NCBI RefSeq assembly: GCF_004364345.1
Contig: NZ_SOCA01000005.1
Span: 62,001-126,000 of the forward strand
Source: Prosthecobacter fusiformis
Lineage (GTDB): Bacteria; Verrucomicrobiota; Verrucomicrobiia; Verrucomicrobiales; Verrucomicrobiaceae
Reading direction: 5' to 3'
Length of the DNA stretch: 64,000 nucleotides
Shown in pieces: positions 28,000 to 36,146 of this stretch (the first letter of the stretch is position 1; the number at the start of each line of letters is the position of its first letter). Made by a program: the position numbers and the translations under genes. Below the pieces are notes generated by a model. That model was not told where the DNA came from, did no database searches, and saw only the letters and a program-made list of their open reading frames with translations.

Positions 28000-28601
28000 G
28001 GTTGGAAAAAAGTTGATGGGGAACCGCCGCTTCCGGCTATTCAGATACAGGTGGGACGCCCGTGCTCCATGCTAGAGTTTATGACTGATGATCGCGGATT
28101 TGTCCATCAAACTGGATCATGGGGAAATGGGGAACGTTTTTCATTTTTTCCCCATTTGGGGATTTTGTTCGCTAAGGTATTGATGGCGAACGCTTTCTGA
28201 TGGGGATGATGTTCCCCATGCGATCCCCACCATTCCCAATGGCCTCCCCATTGGGGAAAAGGCCTGGCTGGAAGGGGGACGAATGTGGACGCGGACATGG
28301 CAAGAACCGGCGGGGAAGAGGTTGGCTGGCCCGGCAGGTTCTTGGTATTATCGCGGAAAGCCCAGAGCGATGCAAGACGGCAGATGGGGAGTTGGTCGAG
28401 GCGCTGGCGTTTTGGAGCATTTCGAACTCTTGTGAGCCCCGGGGCAGAACCTAGGTCGGAGAATGCCATGCCCACCTCGCACGTATCCCAATTCAAGAGT
28501 TTGCTAGAGCGTGTTATGAACTTTTGAGAAGAAAGAGCTGAGCATCAAGTCGTGAAGGTAAGCTGCGTTCGCCTGCCTGTCCGACTCAGAGATGCGGCAC
28601 T
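28000..28601. other. Intergenic stretch, 602 bases, no supported gene
   Basis: Between the FdhF-like gene (its promoter side) and the 3' end of the sulfatase gene. It holds the TCCCCA/TGGGGA inverted-repeat cluster at 28118-28257. Short open frames exist on both strands but have Pro/Ser/Trp-rich translations, no start context and no family-like sequence. Confidence 0.6.
28118..28257. promoter_or_regulatory. Cluster of TCCCCA/TGGGGA inverted repeats
   Basis: Within 140 bases the half-site TGGGGA or its complement occurs at least eight times, forming inverted pairs with 2-base (28149-28162), 6-base (28200-28219) and 1-base (28245-28257) centres, plus a direct pair at 28119-28134. It lies upstream of the FdhF-like gene, whose start is at 27999, so an operator array for that gene is possible. 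The binding protein is unknown. Confidence 0.4.
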
Positions 28602-30281
28602 TCAAAGGGGGCGAGGATCCGGTGCTTGTCGCTTCTTCCTCCTTGGCTTGCCTTCAGGCGAGGGAGATTTCGCAGGGTAGGGTATCCCGAACTCTCCAAA
28701 GGGCTGCTGCAGAGGTTCCATCAACTGTTTGAGCTTGGACTTCATGTCGGCTAGCACCGTGGCGTTCTCGGGACTGGAGGCCACGTTCTTCGTGTCCTGC
28801 GGCGCATTGCTCTGGGAGATGAGAAACAACTGATCCGCATCGAACTGAAACGGGAAGTCATCAATCGATTTCATGTAGTTGTTTCCCTGCGTATGCCAGC
28901 GCCACGAATTACGCGCAAAGTTCCATTGCTCCGGAGTGAGCGTCTTTTTGAACCGCAGAAAGAAGGTTGTCGCCTTCTGGTTGATGCGTGGAAAGTCGCC
29001 AGTGCGCTCCACTTCATCAATTTTGGCCTGCACGTCGGGTGGATATCGCAGGGCCACATACTTCCACTGATCCGAGACGACTCCACGCGTATGGCCATTC
29101 TCCAAAAGAAGCGCTTCCCGCCACGGTGCAGACGAATCTTTGAGCACCGGAAGCACGCTGCGGCCGTCCAGCAGCATGTCCGTGGGCGGTTGGATGCCGC
29201 ACGCATCCAGAATCGTGGGAACGAAGTCGGTGTTCGCTACGATGCGATCACACACCAGTCCCGGCTTGATTCCCTGGGGCCACATCATGAGCAAGGGGAC
29301 CCGGGCGCCACCTTCATACAGCGTTTCTTTGCCGCGCTGGTTGTTGTCCGAGTAGACGATGATCAGGGTGTTATCCAGAATCTTGAGCTCCTCCAGGCGG
29401 TTGACGACAGCGCCGATGCCGCTGTCGAGCCAGTGCATGCCAAACTGCTGGGCTGTGGTGGCGCCGGCGGCCTTCGCTTCCGCATGTAGGGCGGCGCGTG
29501 AAGGCATGGGAACCTGGGGTGCCTCTGGCAGCAATCCCCCCTCTGTCACGCGGCCCATTTTCGCATAGTCCTCCAGGAGAAGGTTCGGGTTGATCGGAAG
29601 ATGCAGCAACCTGGGGGCCATGTAGAGGAAGAACGGCTTGTCCTTATGCTCGCCTATGAAGTTCAGGGCACCAAGCACGTCAGCCTCCATGTTGTGATTG
29701 GCACCCTCGAAGTCGATGCCGCGAAACTGGGAGCTGCGAAAGTCCGCCGCATTGAAGACGTAGTCAAATTTGAGATTCTGAATGCGGCCTACGAGCCAAT
29801 CCTGCCGTGTCTTCAGCCAGGCACCGGCCTCATCGCTGAACACGCTGGCTTCCTTGCCTGAATAGCGCGGATATTTTTCGTGCTCCAGGTGAAACTTGCC
29901 GACAAATCCCGTGGCATAGCCAGCGCCATGCATGACGTTGGGCAGATTCGGAAGGTTCTTTTCCACTTCAATGTTCCATCCGCCCTCGCCATCCTCCGTC
30001 TCGCCGCCGGCTACATTTCGGGACCGGGAGGCATAGCGTCCGGTGAGGCAGGTGTATCGGCTCGGCACGCACAGCGGCGTTGTGGCATAGGCACGCTTGA
30101 AAAGGACGCCGCGCTCGGCCATGCGGTCCATATTTGGGGTGAGCCCATTTCCGCCATAGCATTTTCCCATGTATGCGAAATCCACGTTGTCGATCACGAT
30201 GAAGACGACGTTCGGACTGGGGGCGACACCGAATACCTGCACCGCAATGAACAGAAAAAGGCAAAGGAGCTTACATGTCAT
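28602..30281 (-). CDS. Secreted formylglycine-dependent sulfatase
   Basis: A 559-residue arylsulfatase-family protein with a signal peptide (1-19). The modification motif 'CVPSR' at 71-75 supplies the formylglycine Cys71. The metal-binding start 'VIDNVDF' (Asp31, Asn32) and the later 'YSDNNQRGKETLYEGG' segment (about 310-325) complete the sulfatase N-domain. It would remove sulfate from extracellular polysaccharide, a common trait of marine or freshwater Verrucomicrobiota. The C-terminus is very basic (Pro/Lys/Arg-rich after 535). No glycoside hydrolase or sulfatase-maturase gene is adjacent. Confidence 0.93.
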   Translation of the reverse strand: MTCKLLCLFLFIAVQVFGVAPSPNVVFIVIDNVDFAYMGKCYGGNGLTPNMDRMAERGVLFKRAYATTPLCVPSRYTCLTGRYASRSRNVAGGETEDGEGGWNIEVEKNLPNLPNVMHGAGYATGFVGKFHLEHEKYPRYSGKEASVFSDEAGAWLKTRQDWLVGRIQNLKFDYVFNAADFRSSQFRGIDFEGANHNMEADVLGALNFIGEHKDKPFFLYMAPRLLHLPINPNLLLEDYAKMGRVTEGGLLPEAPQVPMPSRAALHAEAKAAGATTAQQFGMHWLDSGIGAVVNRLEELKILDNTLIIVYSDNNQRGKETLYEGGARVPLLMMWPQGIKPGLVCDRIVANTDFVPTILDACGIQPPTDMLLDGRSVLPVLKDSSAPWREALLLENGHTRGVVSDQWKYVALRYPPDVQAKIDEVERTGDFPRINQKATTFFLRFKKTLTPEQWNFARNSWRWHTQGNNYMKSIDDFPFQFDADQLFLISQSNAPQDTKNVASSPENATVLADMKSKLKQLMEPLQQPFGEFGIPYPAKSPSPEGKPRRKKRQAPDPRPL

Positions 30282-30745
30282 AGGTCGGACCCCAAGAACG
30301 TGAGGAACTTTCAGATCATGCAGGAGTCTACGACAAAATGATTTGGTGCCTTTACGGCCAGTGATGGTGGACGTTCGGGACAGCCGGCACGTGCTTTGCT
30401 ATGCGCAAGGGAAGTCGCCGTGGTGCAAGTTATGCGTTCCACCTTCTCTCCGGTGAGATGATCGTGCTTTTACACGAACGAGGATTTGTCGCGGCTGCGC
30501 CGCCTGATTTTTTAGATGCGGACAGGAGTGTCCGCGCTCCTCTCGTTGATGTTGATTCGGCGGTGCTGAGAGAAATCGAGGTGCTGGTCGGTCAATAGAT
30601 GGCCAGCTGTGAGATGGACGTTTGGCGAGGTTCCGGTGTGGTTGAAGTGGGCTGTGGATGTTTGCGAGGTGGCAGATGGATTTTCCGCGGGACGCGCGCG
30701 CTCCATGGGGGAGGCGGGCGGGAGTGGCCACCGTACTTTTCGGAC
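30282..30745. other. Intergenic stretch without supported gene
   Basis: It contains the hairpin repeat at 30518-30541 and short open frames rich in Arg/Ala with no conserved look. Together with the uvrC fragment that follows, it looks like decayed or repeat-derived DNA upstream of the sulfatase gene. Confidence 0.5.
30518..30541. repeat. Small palindromic repeat, alternative hairpins
   Basis: GCGGACA-GGAG-TGTCCGC forms a 7-bp stem with a 4-base loop, and the overlapping AGGAG-N8-CTCCT forms a second, competing stem. Its compact, GC-rich form is like interspersed intergenic repeats of Verrucomicrobiota and Planctomycetes. That resemblance is from memory. Confidence 0.45.
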
Positions 30746-30884
30746 CATCTTGCAGGGAGACGTTCCATTTTGGATCCTTCCTTTCTATCAACGCTGTGCC
30801 TGATCCACGATCCAAACCTGACCTGATGGCGAAGCTGCGCGACGTGCCCCACACGCAGGGGGTGTATGTGAGGCGCGACCGGCT
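30746..30884 (+). pseudogene. Duplicated 5' fragment of uvrC with leader
   Basis: This stretch aligns with 31866-32012, the leader and first ~30 codons of the intact uvrC. The translated part from the GTG at 30796 differs from UvrC at only two of the first 30 residues (Gln for Pro, Arg for Met in the GVYV-RDRL region). Homology stops abruptly after 'DRL'. It cannot encode a working nuclease because the GIY-YIG domain is cut off after its first strand. Confidence 0.85.
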
Positions 30885-30902
30885 ATACTGGCCATCCCAG
30901 GC

Positions 30903-31586
30903 TCACAGCCCTTCCCAGAGCCTGATGTCGTCTATCTGGCAGGTGCCGAGGTCGAGGCCTTTGAAGTCGATCTGGTGTTGGCTGGTCATGTCAATGGAGG
31001 GGCTTTGGAAGAGGTGTTTCTTGCCGTCGATCTTGAGGAGGAGGCTGCCTTTTTTTAGTTCGATAGCGATGTCCACCCATTGGTTAAGGGGCAGGTGAGG
31101 GGCGGTGACCTCCTGTTTTTCGACGTCTTTTTTGAGGGTGAGAGTGGTCTTTTTATCGCCGAAGAGGAGGGTGTGGATATGATGGCCGACATCGACCAGG
31201 GGATAACGTGGATGGTAGGCATCGCCGTTGTAGCGCAGGCGCAGGGTGCAGATGAGGTTTTCGGGCACTTGCTTGAGCCAAATGACGGGCTTGAACCCGG
31301 CGTGGGCTTTGTCGCCTTTGGCGATCATCTGGTCCTGGAATTCCTTGGTGGATGGGCTGCCAGTAAGGATGCCGTCCTTGACCTCCCAGGTGCTGTGTTG
31401 GCGTATTTCCCAGAAGTCGGTGTTGAGGGGGCCGTCAAAGCTGTCCTGATAGATGAGTTTGGCGGATTTGAAGAGTTCGGGCTTGTAGTCGGCGAGGGGT
31501 TTTTCGGCTGCTGGAAGGCGGGGATTGGACAGCAGGGTGAGCAGGACGAAGGGGAGGATGAGCGGGCGTGAGGCGGGATTTTTCAT
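30903..31586 (-). CDS. Secreted DUF1080/LamG-like beta-sandwich protein
   Basis: A 227-residue protein with a signal peptide ending near 'RLPAAEK'. 'LIYQDSFDGPLNTDFWEIRQHSTWEVKDGILTG' is split over residues 43-75 and is the typical opening of DUF1080/3-keto-disaccharide hydrolase-like and related glucan-binding domains. 'LPLNQWVDIAIELKKGSLLLKIDG' and 'QIDFKGLDLGTCQIDDIRLWE' complete the jelly roll. Short secreted forms are abundant in Verrucomicrobiota and Planctomycetes. ATG 31586 is chosen to give the signal peptide. The gene sits between the two uvrC 5' copies. Confidence 0.75.
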   Translation of the reverse strand: MKNPASRPLILPFVLLTLLSNPRLPAAEKPLADYKPELFKSAKLIYQDSFDGPLNTDFWEIRQHSTWEVKDGILTGSPSTKEFQDQMIAKGDKAHAGFKPVIWLKQVPENLICTLRLRYNGDAYHPRYPLVDVGHHIHTLLFGDKKTTLTLKKDVEKQEVTAPHLPLNQWVDIAIELKKGSLLLKIDGKKHLFQSPSIDMTSQHQIDFKGLDLGTCQIDDIRLWEGL

Positions 31587-31660
31587 GGGAGGAATGGGTG
31601 GGAACGTGGGGTTTGGACAGGTCTTGCGGAGTACAGTATTCATCACTCTCCGAGTGATGC

Positions 31661-31855
31661 GGGGGAAAGTCGGACGCGGCGCAGCGCGTCCCTACCAGGA
31701 GGGGAAGGCGGATGTGGTGTAGCGCGTGCCTACCTAGCAGGGGGAAAGTCGGACACGGCGCAGCGCGTCCCTACCAGGGAGGGGAAATCAGATGTGGTGT
31801 AGCGCGTGCCTACCTAGCGGGGGAAAAGTCGGACGCGCGTCCCTACCAGTCCTTA
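31661..31855. repeat. 79-bp tandem repeat, about 2.5 units
   Basis: Units begin at 31661, 31740 and 31819 with the same GGGGGAAAGTCGGA opening, giving an exact 79-base period. Each full unit contains two related halves, CGCAGCGCGTCCCTACC and GTAGCGCGTGCCTACC, so it is a repeat of a repeat. It lies between the DUF1080-like gene and uvrC, within the uvrC promoter region. Open frames through it are repeat artefacts. Confidence 0.85.
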
Positions 31856-31923
31856 CCAGTGCATGCATCTTGCGGGGGGGAGGGAAACGTTCCATTTTGA
31901 AGACGTTTCCACCCAACCTCCCT

Positions 31924-33546
31924 GTGCCTGATCCACGATCCAAACCTGACCTGATGGCGAAGCTGCGTGATGTGCCGCATACGCCGGGGGTGTATGTGAT
32001 GAGGGACCGGCTGAACAGTGTAATCTATGTGGGGAAGGCGCGGGATCTGCGGAAGCGGCTATCGAATTATTTTACTCCGGCGAGGTCGAAACTGGTGGAC
32101 CGGAAGACGCGGGCGCTGATTGCGAGCATTTGGGATTTTGACATCCATGAGGTGCGCAATGAGCCGGAATCGCTGCTGCTGGAGGGGAAGCTGATCAAGG
32201 AATTTCGGCCGAAGTACAACATCAGCTTTCGCGATGATAAACGCTTCCTGATGGTGCGGGTGAACCTGCAGGATGAGTTTCCGAAGTTTACGCTGACGCG
32301 GATGAAAAGGGAGGATGGGGCGCGGTACTTTGGGCCGTTTGCGCATTCCGGTGCGCTGCGGACGACGCTGAACTGGCTGAACAAGAAATTTGGCCTGCGG
32401 GTGTGCAAGCCGATCCGCCCGGATGAGCTGACGTATAAACATTGCTCCAATGACATCATCAAGAATTGCTCGGCACCGTGCATCGGGCGGGTGAGCATCG
32501 AGGAATACCGGCAGCGGATGGAGCAGGCGTGCTCATTCCTGGACGGGAAGGGGACGAAGGATCTGGTGGCGCTGCTGGAGGAGGAGATGCAGAAGGCGGC
32601 GATGAAGCTGGACTTTGAGAAGGCGGCGGAACTGCGGGACATGGTGGAGGATCTGCGGAAGACGCTGAGCCCGACGCGGAGCTTCCAGCGGGGCAGCCGG
32701 ATCCGGGTGATGTCCACGCTGGACCCGATGGCGGATGTGAAGGAACTGCAGGAGGCGCTGGGGCTGGGGAAACCGCCGCTGGTGATGGAGTGCTTTGACA
32801 TTGCGAACATCGGCACGGCGCACTGTGTGGCGAGCATGGTGCGGTTTAAGGACGGGGTGCCGGATAATTCGAACTACCGGCGGTATCGCATCCGGGCGGT
32901 GACGGGGCAGAATGATTTCATCAGCATGGCGGAGGTGATCCGGCGGCGGTTTTCTCGCATCCTGCTGGAGGGGCGCGAGGTGATGGGGGCGGAGGAGGCG
33001 GACTATTCCCAGGAGAACCCGCTGGAGATGATGCGGCGACTGGAACAGGTGGTGGAGGTGGAGCCGCTGCCGGAAAAGCTGGAGGGAAAGAAGACGAAGT
33101 TTATCCGGCTGCCGGATCTGGTCATCGTGGACGGTGGCAAGGGGCAGCTGGGCATGGCGATGAAGGAACTGCAACGGCTGGGGCTATCCGATCTGCCGAT
33201 CATCGGGCTGGCAAAGGAGCGAGAGGAGATCTACCGGCCGAATGAGCCGGACCCGCTGGTGCTGCCGCATGAGATGGGGGCGCTGAAGCTGCTGCAGCGG
33301 ATCCGCGATGAGGCGCACCGCTGGGCGAACGGGTATCACCAACTTTTGTTAGGCAAGCGGGTGGAGGAAAGCCTGCTGGATGACTGCCCCGGGGTGAGCC
33401 AGGCGCGCAAGGCGACGCTGCTGAAGAAATTTGGGTCGGTCTCGCGCCTGCGGAAGGCGTCGGCTGAGGAGATCGCGAAGGTGCCGGGGATCAGTGTGAC
33501 GCTGGCGGAGACGATTGTGGACTTTTTGAAGTCGAGGGAGGGGTGA
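31924..33546 (+). CDS. uvrC: Excinuclease ABC subunit C
   Basis: A ~540-residue UvrC. The GIY-YIG nuclease domain opens with 'PGVYVMRD' (21-28) and 'VIYVGKA' (33-39). Four cysteines (161, 174, 182, 186) sit where UvrC proteins carry a Cys cluster. The UvrB-binding UVR motif covers about 213-245, and the RNase H-like 3' nuclease begins at 'MECFDIANIGT'. Two helix-hairpin-helix motifs ('DDCPGVSQARKATLL', 'AKVPGISVTLAETI') end the protein. It makes both incisions in nucleotide excision repair. I use GTG 31924 because residues upstream of ATG 31954 are conserved in the duplicated fragment; ATG 31954 is the alternative. Confidence 0.95.
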   Translation: MPDPRSKPDLMAKLRDVPHTPGVYVMRDRLNSVIYVGKARDLRKRLSNYFTPARSKLVDRKTRALIASIWDFDIHEVRNEPESLLLEGKLIKEFRPKYNISFRDDKRFLMVRVNLQDEFPKFTLTRMKREDGARYFGPFAHSGALRTTLNWLNKKFGLRVCKPIRPDELTYKHCSNDIIKNCSAPCIGRVSIEEYRQRMEQACSFLDGKGTKDLVALLEEEMQKAAMKLDFEKAAELRDMVEDLRKTLSPTRSFQRGSRIRVMSTLDPMADVKELQEALGLGKPPLVMECFDIANIGTAHCVASMVRFKDGVPDNSNYRRYRIRAVTGQNDFISMAEVIRRRFSRILLEGREVMGAEEADYSQENPLEMMRRLEQVVEVEPLPEKLEGKKTKFIRLPDLVIVDGGKGQLGMAMKELQRLGLSDLPIIGLAKEREEIYRPNEPDPLVLPHEMGALKLLQRIRDEAHRWANGYHQLLLGKRVEESLLDDCPGVSQARKATLLKKFGSVSRLRKASAEEIAKVPGISVTLAETIVDFLKSREG

Positions 33547-33563
33547 GGGGAGTCAGGGAGGAG

Positions 33564-33681
33564 GGTGAAAAGATTCCGGGTAAAAATATTTCAGACTGAT
33601 TTTTTGATGGGCCAGAGAGGGATGGCAAAAAGATGGTCGGTAAAAGATGGGAAACATTTTTTCACCCTGAATCTTTTTACC
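33564..33681. repeat. 118-bp element with 26-bp terminal inverted repeats (MITE-like)
   Basis: The first 26 bases (33564-33589) match the reverse complement of the last 26 (33656-33681) at 22 positions. The interior has two further GATGG..AAAAGATGG copies. There is no coding potential of its own. It lies just downstream of the uvrC stop and before the 3' end of the convergent synthetase gene. Confidence 0.6.
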
Positions 33682-33732
33682 AGAGTTCTGGCAGGTGGAC
33701 CTTATGTGGGGACGGTTTCCCGCGCTCCAGGG

Positions 33733-35970
33733 CTAAGAGCCGTCTTTGGCGATTTTTTCGCAGCTTTGGACGTCGAGTTTGCCGGAGGAGAGGATGGGGA
33801 TATCGGCGACGCGGATCATCTTTTTGGGGATCCAGAGGGGGGGGAGGCCTTTTTCGAGGAGGCGGTAGCGGAGGTCGAGGATTTCCTGGTGCTCGGGGCC
33901 GCCGGGGATGGCGGTGAGGAGGATGAGGGCCTCGCCACGCTCAACATCGGGGACGCCGATGACGGCGATTTTGCGGACGGTTTCGTTTTCCAAGCCCATG
34001 GCTTTGACGAGGGCTTCCTCGACGGTTTCGTGGGGGACCATTTCGCCGCCGATTTTGGAGAAGCGGCTGAGGCGGCCTTCGATGTAAAGGAAGCCATCCA
34101 TGTCCACGCGGCCGATATCGCCGGTGCGGAACCAGCCGTTTTCATCGATGACTTCGGCGGTGCGTTTGGGGTCTTTGAGGTAGCCTTCGAAAACGTTGGT
34201 GCCTTTGAACCAGATCATGCCGCTGGTGTGGAGGGACTGGGGCTCGTTGGTCTCTGGATGGGTGATGCGGATGGCGAGGCCGGGAATAAGCTGGCCGACG
34301 CTGCCGGGGCGGTGGCTGGGGAGCCAGACGTGGCCGCTGCCTTCATTGCCAAGGGGGACGGGGTCTGGAAGGTTGACGTTAGAGACGGGGGAGGTCTCGG
34401 TGAGTCCGTATCCTTCGAACACTTTTTTATCGAAGCGTTGCTCAAAGGCGGAGGAGACGGTGGTGGGCAGTTTTTCTGCACCGGTGACGACCATTTTAAG
34501 GGAGGTCAGGGATTCGCGATTCACGCCGCGCAGATACCCACGGAGGAAGGTGGGCGTGGCGATCATGAGGGTGACGCGATGTTTTTCGATGAGTTCACCG
34601 AGCTTTTTGGTTTCCAGGGGGCTGGGGTAGGTGACGAGGTTCAGGCCGCTGATGAGGGGATACCAGAGGGTGACGGTGCTGCCGAAACTGTGGAAAAGGG
34701 GGAGGCTGCCGAGGATGCTGTCGGTGGAGTTCATGGCCAGGCGGCTGCTGAACTGCATGACATTGGCCATGACATTGCGGTGGGTGAGGGCGACGCCTTT
34801 GGGATTGCCGGCGCTGCCGCTGGTAAAAAGGAGGACGGCTTCTTCCTGCCCGCCTTTTTTAGGCACGCCAAGAACGCTGGCGAGGATGGATGCAGGGAGG
34901 ATCTTGCTAAGGCCGAGCCAGAGGGCGATCTTGCTTTTGAGGCGAGGGAGAATGCGCTCGATGAGGATGAGCTGCTTCATGGCGGGCCAGGGGAAGGCCT
35001 GCATCTTGCGCACGAAGATATCTGCCGTGATGAAGCGGTCCAGTTCGGCCGTTTTCATGGCAAATTCGATGGCGGTGCGACCTGCGGTGAAGTTCAGGTT
35101 CACCGGAATTTTGCCCGCTAAGAGGACGGCGACGTTAGCGATGAGGCCACCCAGACCCGGAGGCAGGATGATGCCGACGCGCTTTTTAGTGGTTTCCTCT
35201 TTGATGATCTTGGAGAGAGCGATGGCGACGGCGAGGACCTTGTCGTAACCGAGGACTTTGTCGTCTTTTCCATCCACGACCTGGTGCTTGCTGCCGTGAC
35301 GCTTGAGGCCCTGGAGCACGGCATAGGCCAAATGCATGCTGAGTGCGGGATGCTGGGAGAAGGCTTTTTCCGCCAGGACGAAGAGGGATTCCTGATAGGC
35401 GGGCAGGGTGGCATCATCCCCGTGAATGAGGGGGCCCAAGGCCATGACGACGGCGGAATCGCTATAGCGGCCTTCGATGGCCAGGGCGATGTCTCCACTG
35501 CGCTGGACGTAGAGGGGGATGAGGGGGCAGGCGGCCTTGAGGATGAACTCCAACTTGGAACCGGGGACGGTGGTGAGCGGTGAAGAGGCTGCGGCGGCGA
35601 GGGCGGGAAGGTAGATGATGACCGCGTTTTTTTCGATCTCTGCGATGAGCGTTTTGCGGAATTCAACAGCATCGCCGAGGTCGGTGGTGATGATGTGTTT
35701 AGGGACGGGGGGCGGTGGCGGTGGGCCGTCTTTTTGGGTAGGCTCCGGGACGGGGGGCTCCTGCTCAAGGTAGGCTTTGATCTGCGGAGGCAGAGCCGCG
35801 CCTTTCTCCATGAGGTAAACGATGGACTGGCCAGAAAGCAAAGTTTCCAACCGGGCCAGATCCAGGAAGCTGAGCTGGCTGGGAAGGATGAGGTAACCGC
35901 CTTTGGAAGGCAGGTTTTCCTGGCCCAAGAGAGTCAGGTTTTTGAGGGAGACTGGCTTATCCGTGGGCAT
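33733..35970 (-). CDS. Aas-like acyl-ACP/acyl-CoA synthetase with degenerate N-terminal acyltransferase domain
   Basis: A 745-residue fusion. Residues 1-225 look like a PlsC-type glycerophospholipid acyltransferase, but the catalytic HxxxxD reads 'SQLSFLD' with Gln32 for His, and a Pro-rich insert lies at 71-90. Residues 240-745 are an AMP-forming acyl ligase: P-loop 'TSGSAGNPKG' (383-392), 'YGLTETSP' (521-528), 'GWFRTGDIG', and 'LSSGKLDVQ' with the catalytic Lys near the end. The layout matches Aas, which re-acylates lysophosphatidylethanolamine; here the ligase half is intact and the transferase half probably not. ATG 35970 is used. It is divergent from the YnbC-like gene. Confidence 0.85.
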   Translation of the reverse strand: MPTDKPVSLKNLTLLGQENLPSKGGYLILPSQLSFLDLARLETLLSGQSIVYLMEKGAALPPQIKAYLEQEPPVPEPTQKDGPPPPPPVPKHIITTDLGDAVEFRKTLIAEIEKNAVIIYLPALAAAASSPLTTVPGSKLEFILKAACPLIPLYVQRSGDIALAIEGRYSDSAVVMALGPLIHGDDATLPAYQESLFVLAEKAFSQHPALSMHLAYAVLQGLKRHGSKHQVVDGKDDKVLGYDKVLAVAIALSKIIKEETTKKRVGIILPPGLGGLIANVAVLLAGKIPVNLNFTAGRTAIEFAMKTAELDRFITADIFVRKMQAFPWPAMKQLILIERILPRLKSKIALWLGLSKILPASILASVLGVPKKGGQEEAVLLFTSGSAGNPKGVALTHRNVMANVMQFSSRLAMNSTDSILGSLPLFHSFGSTVTLWYPLISGLNLVTYPSPLETKKLGELIEKHRVTLMIATPTFLRGYLRGVNRESLTSLKMVVTGAEKLPTTVSSAFEQRFDKKVFEGYGLTETSPVSNVNLPDPVPLGNEGSGHVWLPSHRPGSVGQLIPGLAIRITHPETNEPQSLHTSGMIWFKGTNVFEGYLKDPKRTAEVIDENGWFRTGDIGRVDMDGFLYIEGRLSRFSKIGGEMVPHETVEEALVKAMGLENETVRKIAVIGVPDVERGEALILLTAIPGGPEHQEILDLRYRLLEKGLPPLWIPKKMIRVADIPILSSGKLDVQSCEKIAKDGS

Positions 35971-36146
35971 GGCGGGAGTGAGGGAAGAAATGTAAGGAGA
36001 GAGTAAGCAATGATCCAAGCGCTTTTCCAGCGGGAAAAGGATCATCCTTGATGCCAAATGGAACGATGATCCGTCTGAAAGCAGATTTTCGCATGCAAGG
36101 GAGACTGCGAAACGCCCTCTGAGCAAACCTTTAATCCATCCTTGCC

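Noticed and set aside
28107..28496. 129-codon minus-strand frame in the 28 kb intergenic region
   Set aside because: Low-complexity Pro/Ser/Trp content produced by the TGGGGA repeats, no ribosome site and no family-like sequence.
30399..30598. 65-codon plus-strand frame upstream of the sulfatase gene
   Set aside because: Contains the palindromic repeat and has no recognisable sequence or ribosome site; likely chance or decayed DNA.
19000..31000. Replication origin at the apparent skew change
   Set aside because: No dnaA, dnaN or TTATCCACA-type box cluster was found by reading; only the skew impression remains and is listed as a weak finding.
31525..31900. Open frames through the 79-bp tandem repeats
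   Set aside because: The translations are repeat-derived (ARPYQ/GVARAYL) and overlap the uvrC leader; treated as repeat, not protein.
33565..35121. Long plus-strand open frame of 518 codons
   Set aside because: It lies opposite the acyl synthetase gene, is rich in Gly/Asp/Ala/Glu/Phe in a shadow-like pattern and shows no domain, while the minus strand has clear AMP-binding motifs.
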